Notes: a model not told the origin generated them from the sequence alone. Positions 21,722-30,405 are shown, counted from the first letter of the stretch. The stretch: 36,790 nt of DNA from an uncultured Clostridia bacterium (GCA_944389655.1 CALXND010000008.1:1-36790); one strand, 5' to 3'. Numbers and translations: made by a program.

Positions 21722-21782
21722 CTTACCACCTCCTTAATCGGAAGAAAATCGAATAAGAGAAGTTTGGAGGGTAAACAAAAAT

Positions 21783-21811
21783 ATTATACGACAATTTTTA
21801 CAATATAGCAA
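21783..21811 (-). promoter_or_regulatory. Toxin 1 mRNA promoter
   Basis: On the minus strand TTGCTA, 17 bases, TATAAT. Confidence 0.65.
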
Positions 21812-21844
21812 TAAAATATTACAAATAAATTACAAAAATATTAC

Positions 21845-21877
21845 AAGAGCTTATCAAATACGATAGGCTCTTTATTA
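21845..21877 (+). terminator. Intrinsic terminator or attenuator
   Basis: 11-bp stem AAGAGCTTATC/GATAGGCTCTT with one G-U pair, 6-base loop, and T-rich tail. It lies just before the gene at 21898, so it may limit read-through into the late region or attenuate it. Confidence 0.6.
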
Positions 21878-21897
21878 TGTGTAAAGGAGAGATTGAA

Positions 21898-22152
21898 ATG
21901 GAATTAAAAGATACAGTTGATTTAATGGTTAGTGAGGATTATAAAGAAAGATTTAAAGCAGAATATTTGCAAGCTAAAATTAGATATGAAAAATTAAATA
22001 ATATGCTAATTAAGTATGAAGCAGGAACACTAGATTTTACACCATCTTGTTCTAAAGAAGTTTTAGAAGACCAATTGTATTATATGAATGAATACTTAAG
22101 AACATTAAGAATTAGAGCAGAAATAGAAAATATTGATTTAGAGGAGAATTAA
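21898..22152 (+). CDS. Conserved small phage protein
   Basis: 84 residues from ATG 21898 (AGGAGAG upstream). The sequence KDTVDLMVSEDYKERFKAEY and KYEAGTLDFTPSCSKEVLEDQ is a pattern I know from many Bacillota phages, where it is a conserved protein of unknown function. Helical throughout. Confidence 0.7.
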   Translation: MELKDTVDLMVSEDYKERFKAEYLQAKIRYEKLNNMLIKYEAGTLDFTPSCSKEVLEDQLYYMNEYLRTLRIRAEIENIDLEEN

Positions 22153-22154
22153 TT

Positions 22155-22277
22155 ATGAGAAAATGGACAAAAGAAACTGCAGAAAGATATATTAAGCAGG
22201 CTAGAGAGAAAGGCTTAACTTATTGGAGTGCAGTAGATTTTTTAAAACATCATAAAACGATACATAGTATAGTGTAG
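22155..22277 (+). CDS. Small basic protein
   Basis: 40 residues, Lys/Arg/Trp-rich (MRKWTKETAERYIKQAREKG). GGAG lies within the end of the previous gene. A nucleic-acid-binding helix is possible. Unknown function. Confidence 0.5.
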   Translation: MRKWTKETAERYIKQAREKGLTYWSAVDFLKHHKTIHSIV

Positions 22278-22350
22278 ACAATAACTGATACTAGATAAAG
22301 TTAAATATATTATTGTCAAATGAGAAGACAATTCTAGTTAAGTCTTATAC

Positions 22351-22424
22351 TTCGGAATAGTGAAATGGTATCACACAACGCTTTGGACGTTGTATTATTA
22401 GTTCGAGTCTAGTTTCCGAAACCA
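22351..22424 (+). tRNA. tRNA-Gln(TTG)
   Basis: Acceptor TTCGGAA/TTCCGAA, D-arm GTG..CAC, anticodon stem CAACG/CGTTG with loop CTTTGGA (anticodon TTG), T-loop TTCGAGT, encoded CCA. All stems pair; seven-base anticodon loop. Confidence 0.92.
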
Positions 22425-22502
22425 GTGCTCTTAGGAGCTAATCTAATTTTAGTGAGTAGTTTTGTAGCTAGAAACGATAAAACATTTAACAAGCTTATAT
22501 AT

Positions 22503-22590
22503 GCTAGCTTAATTCGTTAAGGAGGCGAGCCAGTCTGTAAAACTGGTCTTATTGTAAGTCGAGTGAGTTCGATACTCTCAGCTAGCACCA
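22503..22590 (+). tRNA. tRNA-Tyr(GTA)
   Basis: Acceptor GCTAGCT/AGCTAGC, anticodon stem CCAGT/ACTGG with loop CTGTAAA (anticodon GTA), a class II long variable arm (CTTA/TAAG), T-loop TTCGATA and encoded CCA. One mismatch in the T-stem. Confidence 0.9.
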
Positions 22591-22606
22591 AAAAGGAGCA
22601 AAACAA

Positions 22607-22768
22607 ATGAGTAGAAGTATGTTAAGTGACTACATAATGCAAGAATATAGACTAAAGCAGAAATATGCAAAAAAGAAAAGAGAAAATTGCAAAGAAAAGC
22701 AGTGTAAAAACTGCAAGTATTTTGATGTGTGTAATGATTTTAAGGAGCAGGTGGAGGTAGATGGCTAA
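22607..22768 (+). CDS. Small Cys-rich protein before terminase
   Basis: 53 residues with CKEKQCKNCKYFDVC (C-x4-C-x2-C-x5-C), a small metal-binding knuckle, and a basic N-terminus. GGAG lies upstream; it overlaps the terS start by 8 bases. Commonly seen just before terS in Clostridia phages; unknown function. Confidence 0.55.
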   Translation: MSRSMLSDYIMQEYRLKQKYAKKKRENCKEKQCKNCKYFDVCNDFKEQVEVDG

Positions 22769-23303
22769 ATATGATTGGAAGCAGTTAGAAAAAGAGTATA
22801 TATTAAGTGATTATAAATCAGTAAGTGACTTTCTAAAAAACAAAGGTATAAATAATAATTCTTATGCTAGAAATAATACAAAAGGATGGAAAGAAAAAAA
22901 GAGACAAAATACTGACATAAAAGTGACAAAAACAATAGAAAAGGTGACAGAAAAGCAAAGTGAAAAAGAAGCACAACAAATAGTAGATATAAAATCAATA
23001 GCAAATGATTTAGCACTTAATATTATAAAAGCCAATAGCCAATTAGAAACTTATATAGTAAAAAATAAAAAGAAAACAAAGAAAGTAAAATACGATTATA
23101 AAGTAAGTAAGCCAAGTGAAGAGGAAACAACAGAAGAAGAAAGTTTAGAATGTATGGAAGGAATAATAGATAGACAAGGTTTAAAAATGCTTGCTTCGGC
23201 ACTTAAAGATTTAAATGAAATAATAGGAAATGATGAAGAAACTGACAAAGAAACGCTCGATAAATTAGATGAGGTACTAAAAGGACTAGGTGGTGTTGTT
23301 TAA
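22761..23303 (+). CDS. terS: Terminase small subunit
   Basis: 180 residues. The N-terminal part (DWKQLEKEYILSDYKSVSDF, LKNKGINNNSYARNNTKGWK) is the DNA-binding helix-turn-helix of TerS. A basic coiled middle and an acidic C-terminal region follow. It recognises the packaging site and hands DNA to TerL. The stop overlaps the terL start. The identification is helped by position directly before the large subunit. Confidence 0.85.
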   Translation: MAKYDWKQLEKEYILSDYKSVSDFLKNKGINNNSYARNNTKGWKEKKRQNTDIKVTKTIEKVTEKQSEKEAQQIVDIKSIANDLALNIIKANSQLETYIVKNKKKTKKVKYDYKVSKPSEEETTEEESLECMEGIIDRQGLKMLASALKDLNEIIGNDEETDKETLDKLDEVLKGLGGVV

Positions 23304-24526
23304 TGTTTTCAACAAAGCAAAGAGAATTTTTAGACAATGCCAACAGAAGATGGAATGTAAAGTATGGAGCAACAAGAAGTGGAAAAACATATTTAGACTA
23401 TTATGTAATACCTAAGAGAATAAGGAATGTAAAAGGAAAGTCTGGGCTAATAGTAATACTAGGAAATACAAAAGGAACATTGCAAAGAAATGTAATAGAA
23501 CCTTTACAAGATATATGGGGAACAAAGCTGGTGTCTGATATAAAATCAGACAATACGGCTTTTTTATTTGGTGAAAAATGTTATTGCTTAGGTGCAGACA
23601 ATAAAAAACATATAAATAAAATAAGAGGACCTAGCTTCAAGTATTGCTATGGTGATGAAGTAGCGACTTGGGATGAAGGTGTTTTTCAAATGCTTAAATC
23701 AAGGCTGGATAAATCATATAGCAAATTTGATGGAACTTGTAACCCAGAAGGACCAAGTCATTGGTTTAAGAAATTTCTTGATAGTGATGCAGATATATTC
23801 CAACAGAAATACACATTGTATGATAACCCATTTTTGGCAAAAGAAGTATTGCAATCCTTAGAGACAGAATATAGAGGTACAGTATTCTTCGATAGATACA
23901 TTTTAGGTGATTGGAAAGCAGCTGAAGGAACAATATATATGCTATTTGCAGACGAGACAGAGAAGTTTTTAGTAGATAAAGTAAATGAGCAATTAGCAAT
24001 TGTAACTATTGGCGTTGACTATGGTGCTGGAAAATCTAAAATAAAGTTTGTAGCTAGTGGAATTACATATAATTTTAGGAATGTTTATGTGTTAGACGAA
24101 ATGGACTTAACAGGAATATATGACCCTGAGCAAATATATGAAAAGTTTATAGAGTTTTATAAAAGAGTGTACGACAAATATGATAAATGTCAGTACGCTT
24201 TTTGTGATTATGGTGCCTTAGGAAATGTAATTACATTAGGACTAATAAGAAGATGCCAGAAAGAGAGATTGCCAGTTCAAGTGGTAGATTGTGAAAAAGG
24301 CTTAATAAATGACAGAATATTTTTAAGTTCTACTTTAATGGCGCAAAGAAGGTTTTTTATATTAAGAAAAAACACAATAATTACAAAAGCATTTCAAGAT
24401 GCATTATGGAATAGCAAATCACAAGATGAACGACTAGATGACGGAACAACAGACATAGACAGTTTGGATGCATTTGAATACTCAGTAAACAGTTTTTATG
24501 AAAATTTGATAAATAGCAGGAGATAG
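23303..24526 (+). CDS. terL: Terminase large subunit (PBSX/Terminase_3 type)
   Basis: 407 residues. ATPase: Walker A GATRSGKT at 22-29, Walker B with acidic pair D118-E119 (YCYGDEVATW), coupling motif near 146-150 (CNPEGP). Nuclease: D239 in TIGVDYGAG, then later acidic residues (FCDYGA, DSLDAFEYS). It drives ATP-dependent packaging and cuts concatemers. Length is normal for the PBSX family. Confidence 0.95.
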   Translation: MFSTKQREFLDNANRRWNVKYGATRSGKTYLDYYVIPKRIRNVKGKSGLIVILGNTKGTLQRNVIEPLQDIWGTKLVSDIKSDNTAFLFGEKCYCLGADNKKHINKIRGPSFKYCYGDEVATWDEGVFQMLKSRLDKSYSKFDGTCNPEGPSHWFKKFLDSDADIFQQKYTLYDNPFLAKEVLQSLETEYRGTVFFDRYILGDWKAAEGTIYMLFADETEKFLVDKVNEQLAIVTIGVDYGAGKSKIKFVASGITYNFRNVYVLDEMDLTGIYDPEQIYEKFIEFYKRVYDKYDKCQYAFCDYGALGNVITLGLIRRCQKERLPVQVVDCEKGLINDRIFLSSTLMAQRRFFILRKNTIITKAFQDALWNSKSQDERLDDGTTDIDSLDAFEYSVNSFYENLINSRR

Positions 24527-24529
24527 GAT

Positions 24530-25972
24530 ATGAATTTACAACAATTTTTTAGTAAGCAAGGTTATGATATATCAGAAAAATTAAACTGGAAAAGTCATAT
24601 AGACACCTGGAACAGTTGGTATATAGGTAAAGTTCGCAAATTTCATACATATTATATTTACAATGGACAACGTAAAGTAAAGATGGAAAAAAAGTCAATA
24701 CAAGGTGCTAAAAAGGTTTCAGAGGATTGGGCAGATTTACTTTATAATGAAAAAGTCAAGATAAACCTAAAAAAGAAAAAAGATACGGAAGCATTAGAAG
24801 AAATATTCAGACAGAATAATGCTACAGTAATAATAAACAAAGGAATAGAAAAATCTTTTGCATTGGGAACAGGAGCTTTAGTTGTTTCAGTACAAGATAT
24901 GGAAAAGGACGAAACCAACAATATAATAGATGTAACAAATGCCAAAATAAAACTAGAATTTGTAGAAGCAAAAAAAATAATACCTTTAACTTGGGAAAAT
25001 GGAATAATAAAAGAGTGTGCATTTGTTACGGTTAAATATAAAAAAGGACAAACATATATTTATGTTGCTATGCACGTTTTAAATGAACAAGGCAATTATA
25101 TTATAAAAAATTATATGTTTAAAGGCAAATATAATTCATTCGTAGAAGCAAATGAAGATGAAAAAGAGGGTTTTATAAAAGAATTTGATACAAAAGGAAA
25201 CATTCCTTGGTTCGCAATAATAACTCCAAATATTTGCAACAATATTGATTCTGAAAGTCCGTTTGGAATATCTGTATATGCTAATTCAATTGATACTTTA
25301 AAAAGCCTAGATAATGCTTATGATGGACTAGATAATGAAATTATAATAGGCAGAAGAAGAATATTTGTTTCAAGTGAAATGCTTAGTTATGATGACGGAG
25401 AAGGCAGAATGGTATTTGATCCAAGCGACATTTCAGTCTATCGTATGCCACAAGGCTTTAAAAAGGATAATATGATAGAACACGACGATGCAAGCTTGAG
25501 AACTTCTTCGTATATAGAGGCAGTAAATTATCAATTAAACATATTGTCTAGCAAAGTTGGTTTTGGGAATGAAAGATATAAATTTGATGGACAAGCAATT
25601 CAAACGGCAACAGGAGTTATATCAGAAAACTCGGATATGTTTAGAACAATAAAAAAACATGAACAGGTTTTAGAAAATAGTTTAATAACTGTTGTAAAAG
25701 CTATTGCTTATGCTTCTTCTACTTTTGGAAATCAGACAATAGATGCATCAAAAGTAACTATAGATTTTGACGATAGCATAATAGAGGATAGAGGAGCAGA
25801 ACAAGTAAGAGCGATGCAAGAAGTAGCACAAGACTTAAGAAGCCATAAGTCTTATATAGAGAATTACAGAAATCTAAATAAAGAACAAGCATTAGAAGAA
25901 ATGGAACAAATACAACAAGAAAAAATGAGTAATCAAGAAGCTTTTGGTTTTAGCCAAATAAAGGAAGAATAA
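24530..25972 (+). CDS. Portal protein (SPP1 Gp6-like)
   Basis: 480 residues starting 3 bases after terL. Pattern of the SPP1-type portal: an N-terminal Trp-rich segment (WNSWYIGKVRKFHTYY), ENSLITVVKAIAYASSTFGN and VTIDFDDSIIEDRGAEQVRA near the C-terminus, and a Glu/Gln-rich end. It forms the dodecameric DNA channel at one capsid vertex. Confidence 0.92.
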   Translation: MNLQQFFSKQGYDISEKLNWKSHIDTWNSWYIGKVRKFHTYYIYNGQRKVKMEKKSIQGAKKVSEDWADLLYNEKVKINLKKKKDTEALEEIFRQNNATVIINKGIEKSFALGTGALVVSVQDMEKDETNNIIDVTNAKIKLEFVEAKKIIPLTWENGIIKECAFVTVKYKKGQTYIYVAMHVLNEQGNYIIKNYMFKGKYNSFVEANEDEKEGFIKEFDTKGNIPWFAIITPNICNNIDSESPFGISVYANSIDTLKSLDNAYDGLDNEIIIGRRRIFVSSEMLSYDDGEGRMVFDPSDISVYRMPQGFKKDNMIEHDDASLRTSSYIEAVNYQLNILSSKVGFGNERYKFDGQAIQTATGVISENSDMFRTIKKHEQVLENSLITVVKAIAYASSTFGNQTIDASKVTIDFDDSIIEDRGAEQVRAMQEVAQDLRSHKSYIENYRNLNKEQALEEMEQIQQEKMSNQEAFGFSQIKEE

Positions 25973-25973
25973 T

Positions 25974-27426
25974 ATGCTAACACAAGGCGATTTTATAAAT
26001 ATAGAAAAGCAAGCTAGTGCATTATATGAGAGCTTGGAGCTTGAAATAATAGAAGCGATTGCAACAAGAATTGCAAAGGTAGGATATGCAAATACAGTAG
26101 TACTTAATGATATAAGAATTGCACAAGAAATGGGAGTATTGTATCAAGATATAATAACTTTAGTAGCAAAGTATAATAATACTTCTTATGAAAAGGTTGC
26201 AGAGATATTTGAAGAAGCAGGAGCAAAAACATTAGACAGAGATGACTTTATATACAAAGAAGCGGGATTAAATCCAGTGCCAATCAAGCAAAGTAGACCA
26301 ATAATGCAGATGATGAGTGCAACAATAGAAAAAACATCAGGAAACTTACAAAATCTTGTAATGACAACAGCAAATACTGCACAAACTCAGTTCTACAATG
26401 CAATGAATAGAGCATATATGGAAGTTAGTACAGGAGTAAAAAGTTATACACAATCAATTCTAGATACAATAGATGATATAAGTTCACAAGGTGCTATTAT
26501 AACATATCCAAGTCGGTAGAAATATGAGCATAGAAAGTGCAGTAAGAATGAATATAATAACAGGAGTAAATCAAACTTGTGGAAAACTGCAAGAGTTAAG
26601 AGCAGATGAAGTTGGCTGGGATTTAATGGAGCTAACTGCACATAGTGGAGCAAGACCTTCTCATATGTCTTGGCAAGGAAAAATAGTAAGCAGAAGTGGC
26701 AAAAAAGGATATTTAAGCTTAGATGACATAGGGTATGGCACTGCAACAGGCTTTAAAGGAGTAAATTGTAGGCATGATTGGTATCCTTATTACAAAGGTT
26801 CTGCTAGAACTTATACACAAGAACAATTAGATGCATGGGAAAATGAAAAAGTTACGTACAACGGAAAAGAATATAGCAAATATGATGCAACACAACTGCA
26901 AAGAGCAATGGAGAGAAGAATTAGAACAGACAAAAAAGAATTAGCTGGATTACATGGAATATTGACATCTGCAAAAGATAATAAACTAATAGAAGATACT
27001 AGAACAGAATTTGGTAGACGTTCGTTAATATATAAAACACATCAAAACGAACTAGATAATTTTATACAACAAACATCATTAAGAAAAGATATTGCTAGGT
27101 TATACATAGGAAAACAAGATAAAAATATAAGCACACAAGTAGCAAATGTAACTAAAATTGCTAATAAATATAACAATAGTGATATTGTAGGAAGTAAAGT
27201 AAACGGCATAAAGATAACAGAGATTAGCGAACACATAATATCAAGAACATATGCAAGGAATGTAAGTTTTGAGGATGTGCAAGATACATTGAAAAAACCT
27301 ATAAAATATGGTAAAATTAGAGCTAACAAAACACAACAGATAAATGGAAAGAACTGTACGATAATAGTAAACACAGAAACAGGAAAATTAGTAACTGTAT
27401 ATCCAAAGAAAACGAAAAAGGAATGA
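25974..27426 (+). CDS. Phage minor capsid protein (Phage_min_cap2) with BECR-like nuclease tail, read through a +1 shift at CGG
   Basis: The first 180 codons end in ITYPS; then in-frame CGG (26514-26516) and an immediate TAG. Skipping the C gives GRNMSIESAVRMNIITGVNQ, exactly the YPSGR..S.E.AVR....TGVNQT continuation of Phage_min_cap2, and the frame runs to TGA at 27424-27426, about 483 residues. The MuF-like region includes AHSGARPSHMSWQGKI. The C-terminal about 75 residues (ISEHIISRTYARNVSFEDVQ, NCTIIVNTETGKLVTVYPKK) resemble the Barnase-EndoU-ColicinE5/D-RelE-like nuclease domains found on such proteins. It may be injected with DNA. The gene downstream may encode an immunity protein. Confidence 0.82.
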
Positions 27427-27430
27427 TATT

Positions 27431-27658
27431 ATGAAAATAAATAATAAGTTTGATGAAAGACAAATTGAATTATTAGAAAAAATAAAAGTAGACGTTAATA
27501 CTAATTACAATGAGAGTTCATTAGAAGAGCTAGAAGATATTGTGTGTGATGCAATGTTAAATAATCTTGATGAAAAGCAAGACTTTACCCTACTTGCAGA
27601 AGAATATGAAAAAATACTAGATATAATAGTTGAGTTAGAAAACAATTATAATAGTTAA
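27431..27658 (+). CDS. Small acidic protein, possible immunity partner
   Basis: 75 residues, strongly acidic and helical (SLEELEDIVCDAMLNNLDEK). It begins 4 bases after the minor-capsid/nuclease gene. Acidic proteins directly after polymorphic-toxin ORFs are often immunity proteins; that is inference from position and charge only. Confidence 0.5.
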   Translation: MKINNKFDERQIELLEKIKVDVNTNYNESSLEELEDIVCDAMLNNLDEKQDFTLLAEEYEKILDIIVELENNYNS

Positions 27659-27660
27659 TT

Positions 27661-27686
27661 AAGGCATTATAAAAAGTGTCTTTTTT
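27661..27686 (+). terminator. Probable terminator
   Basis: AAGGCA/TGTCTT stem (one G-U) followed by a T-run. It stands right after the acidic-protein stop codon. Confidence 0.5.
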
Positions 27687-27693
27687 ATATGCA

Positions 27694-27718
27694 AAGAGCT
27701 AGAAATAGCTCTTATTTT
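27694..27718 (+). terminator. Terminator upstream of tRNA-Trp
   Basis: Perfect 8-bp stem AAGAGCTA-gaaa-TAGCTCTT, then ATTTTT. Confidence 0.6.
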
Positions 27719-27721
27719 TAT

Positions 27722-27795
27722 GCAAATTTAGTGTAATGGTAGCACGACAGTCTCCAAAACTGTTTGTAGTGGTTCGAGTCCATTAGTTTGCGCCA
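27722..27795 (+). tRNA. tRNA-Trp(CCA)
   Basis: Acceptor GCAAATT/AGTTTGC, anticodon stem ACAGT/ACTGT with loop CTCCAAA (anticodon CCA, reads UGG), T-loop TTCGAGT, discriminator G, encoded CCA. It is set between the minor capsid and scaffold genes. Confidence 0.92.
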
Positions 27796-27921
27796 ATTCT
27801 TTATGGTTAGAGCTTTAAAGAAACCAAAAATAACTCTTATTTGCGGAGATATAAAAGCAAATTGCACAATCGACAGAGTGAACTGTCATTTAAACTAAAT
27901 CTGTGTAGGAAAGGAAACAAT

Positions 27922-28491
27922 ATGGAAGAAGAACTAAAAGAATTATTTGGGGAAAACTCATTATCGTATGATGACTTTTCAAAAGCAATAGAAGAAAAAG
28001 GAATGAAATTAGCAAATCTTTCTGCAGGAGGATATGTAGCTAAAACAAAATATGATGATGATGTAAAAAAGGCTAAAAACTTAGATTACAAAAAGAAATA
28101 TGAGGACTTAGAAGCATCTATACAAGGCGACGATGGAATCAATGCTAAATTAAAGAACATCACAACCGAGAGAGATGATTATAAATCTAAATATGAAGAC
28201 CTTAACTCTAAATATTCTATGTTAGAAGCAACAAGTAAAGTAACAAGTGCAGGAATAAAGCCAGAATTTGCTAAATTTGTTGCAAGTGAAGTGTTAGGAC
28301 AAGTATCGGATACACTTGATTTTGACACAGCATTAAAGGCTTATAAGGTTAAAAACCCACAATATAACTCAGAAACTACAATAACAAGAAAAAAAGTAGG
28401 TTCTAGTTTAGGGTTAGATGGAAAAGAATCAAATAATCAAAATGAAACAAATCAAATAATGAACGATTTAATTCGTTCTGCAAGAGATTAG
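27922..28491 (+). CDS. Scaffolding protein (GP20-like)
   Basis: 189 residues from ATG 27922 (GGAAAGG upstream). An acidic helical N-terminus, a long coiled coil (about 55-110) and a C-terminal basic segment (TTITRKKVGSSLGL) are typical of the Bacillota phage GP20-type scaffold. It directs procapsid assembly and is lost on maturation. It directly precedes the major capsid gene. The region 27796-27921 before it is leader with a small hairpin (GACAG/CTGTC) and nothing else recognised. Confidence 0.82.
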   Translation: MEEELKELFGENSLSYDDFSKAIEEKGMKLANLSAGGYVAKTKYDDDVKKAKNLDYKKKYEDLEASIQGDDGINAKLKNITTERDDYKSKYEDLNSKYSMLEATSKVTSAGIKPEFAKFVASEVLGQVSDTLDFDTALKAYKVKNPQYNSETTITRKKVGSSLGLDGKESNNQNETNQIMNDLIRSARD

Positions 28492-28532
28492 CATTAGCTA
28501 GTCTTAATTTTTATAGAAAGGAAGATTTTATT

Positions 28533-29702
28533 ATGGGACAAATGATTTCAAGAAGTAATGCAGAGACGCTTATAGAAGAACAAGTGGCTAGAGAAATAAT
28601 TGAGGGAGCAATTAAGCAATCAAGAGCAATGCAAATGTTTAGAAGATTGCCAAATATGACTTCTAATAAAACAAAAATGAAAGTATTAGATGCTTTACCA
28701 TTAGTATATTGGCAAGGAAGTGATAATGCCAGAAAACAATTAACTAAAATGGCTTGGGATAAGAAATATATTGTAGCAGAAGAAATGGCTGTTATAGTAC
28801 CTATTCCAGAAAATGTATTAGATGATGCTGATTATGATATTTGGGGAGAAGTAAGACCAAGAATAGAAGAAGCTATGGGTAAAAAGTTTGACCAAGCTGT
28901 ATTTGTTGGTGTAGATAAACCAACTGGCTTTAGAGCAGATTTACTAACATCTGCATTAAATGCAGGAGCAACAATCGCACCTAGTTCAAACACTTTATAT
29001 CAATCTATTAACGATGCAATGACAAAAGTTGAAGAAAGTGGATATAACGTAAATGGAGCAGTTGGTGGAGTTGACTTAAAAGGCAAATTTAGAATGATGC
29101 TTGATACAACAGGACAACCAATTAAAGGAACTGAAATTGATAGCCTAAGCAAAGCTTATGTAGACAATGGTGCTTGGGACAAATCAAAAGCACAAATGAT
29201 TGTTGGAGATTTCTCACAAGCAGTTTATGCTATCAGACAAGACATCACATTTAAAGTATTAGACCAAGCAGTAATTCAAGACCCTGCAACTGGTGAAATA
29301 CTATATAATTTAGCACAAGACGATATGGTTGCTTTAAGAGTTGTTATGAGACTTGGTTGGGAAATACCAAATCCAATAAATTCTTTACAACCAGATGAAG
29401 CTGTAAGATTTCCATTTGCTGTTATCTTACCTGGTTCTTATACAGAAGACAGAGTAGACGTAACAATAAATGTAAAAGACCAAGACTCTACTAACTTAAC
29501 TGGTGCTAAAGTTAACTTTAATGGACAAATTAAGAAGACAAATGCTAGTGGTAATGCTGTGTTCAAAGCAAATAAGAACTCTACTGGATTATATAGAGTA
29601 ACAGCAGAAGATATGAAAAGAGATGTTATTGGTTCTGTAGAGGTTGCTGTGGCTGCTAAGACTGAAAACGTTGTTATTAACGTAAAAAAAAAGTCGGAGT
29701 AG
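28533..29702 (+). CDS. Major capsid protein, short form (HK97-like with Ig-like domain)
   Basis: 389 residues. HK97-type coat features: an N-terminal ESGYNVNGAVGGVDLKG region, VGVDKPTGF and PGSYTEDRVDV at the end of the shell domain. Residues about 305-387 form an Ig-like domain (VTINVKDQDSTNLTGAKVNF..). The zero frame ends at TAG 29700-29702. Just before it lies A AAA AAG (29687-29693), the dnaX-type -1 slippery heptamer in the correct phase, allowing a longer form. It follows the scaffold by 41 bases with AAAGGAAG. Confidence 0.9.
   Translation: MGQMISRSNAETLIEEQVAREIIEGAIKQSRAMQMFRRLPNMTSNKTKMKVLDALPLVYWQGSDNARKQLTKMAWDKKYIVAEEMAVIVPIPENVLDDADYDIWGEVRPRIEEAMGKKFDQAVFVGVDKPTGFRADLLTSALNAGATIAPSSNTLYQSINDAMTKVEESGYNVNGAVGGVDLKGKFRMMLDTTGQPIKGTEIDSLSKAYVDNGAWDKSKAQMIVGDFSQAVYAIRQDITFKVLDQAVIQDPATGEILYNLAQDDMVALRVVMRLGWEIPNPINSLQPDEAVRFPFAVILPGSYTEDRVDVTINVKDQDSTNLTGAKVNFNGQIKKTNASGNAVFKANKNSTGLYRVTAEDMKRDVIGSVEVAVAAKTENVVINVKKKSE
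29687..29693 (+). promoter_or_regulatory. A AAA AAG slippery site for -1 frameshift
   Basis: Zero-frame codons AAA AAG within a run of nine A. Slipping back one base changes the next codons to GTC GGA GTA GAC and bypasses the TAG at 29700. Confidence 0.65.
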
Positions 29703-30010
29703 ACCCAGAAATAACTGGATTAACAATAACATCAACAGAAGGACTACAAGCAGGAAATGCTAATGTAAATGCTGATGCAGTAGTTGCTACATTGTCTGCA
29801 CAAGGTGGTACAAGCCCATTTGCTTATGCTTTAGAAGCTGACGAAACAAATGGAGTAGATAATGCTTCTTTTAAGATAGATGGAGCTAATGTAAAAGTAA
29901 ATACAACACCTTTGACAAATAAAGATTACAAAATAAATGTAAAAGCAACAGATAGTAAAGGTAAAACATTTACAAATCACGCAACAATAAGTGTAGCAGC
30001 TGCAGAATAG
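29693..30010 (+). CDS. Frameshift extension of the major capsid protein (second Ig-like domain)
   Basis: From the slippery site the -1 frame is open for 105 codons to TAG 30008-30010. The product (VGVDPEITGLTITSTEGLQA ... YKINVKATDSKGKTFTNHAT) is a cadherin/Ig-like beta-sandwich. An internal ATG-like start (29792) has no ribosome site, so this is not a separate gene. The long capsid form would be about 492 residues, displayed on the capsid surface. Confidence 0.7.
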   Translation, partial: VGVDPEITGLTITSTEGLQAGNANVNADAVVATLSAQGGTSPFAYALEADETNGVDNASFKIDGANVKVNTTPLTNKDYKINVKATDSKGKTFTNHATISVAAAE

Positions 30011-30021
30011 GAGGATAAGGT

Positions 30022-30405
30022 ATGCTTAAATACATAACAGCAGACGAATATAAAGAATTGTTAGGTAAAGAAAGCATACCTGACAATTTTAATAATTTAG
30101 TAATAGAAGCAAGTAACTATATTAACTATAAAACTTTTGGAAGAATTGACGAAAACAATGTTCCAGAGCAAGTACAATATGCTACTTGCTTAATTGTTAA
30201 TTTACGAGATGAAGAAAACACAAAATTATCCGAAATAGGAAATCTTAAATCACAAAATATTGAGGGTTGGAGTGAAAGTTATTCTACACCGGAAGAAATA
30301 AAATCAGATTACGAGGAAAAGAAGTATTTTACATTAAAAAAATACTTATGGAATGTAATAGGAACTGATGGAAATCCATTACTTTATTGCGGGACGAGGT
30401 ATTAG
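30022..30405 (+). CDS. Head-tail connector (gp6/adaptor-like)
   Basis: 127 residues with GGAGG upstream. YITADEYKELLGKESIPDNF and IEASNYINYKTFGRID are the usual start of the Bacillota phage gp6-like adaptor. Position right after the capsid gene agrees. It would form the ring below the portal. Confidence 0.8.
   Translation: MLKYITADEYKELLGKESIPDNFNNLVIEASNYINYKTFGRIDENNVPEQVQYATCLIVNLRDEENTKLSEIGNLKSQNIEGWSESYSTPEEIKSDYEEKKYFTLKKYLWNVIGTDGNPLLYCGTRY

Noticed and set aside
27842-27911. A fourth tRNA-like fold before the scaffold gene
   Set aside because: The acceptor-like ends pair only with G-U pairs and a mismatch, the middle loop has six bases, and there is no T-loop TTCRA or D-arm. Probably chance pairing in a leader.
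29792-30010. A separate small gene starting at 29792
   Set aside because: No ribosome site, and the same frame is open upstream to the slippery site, so it is better explained as a frameshift extension of the capsid protein.
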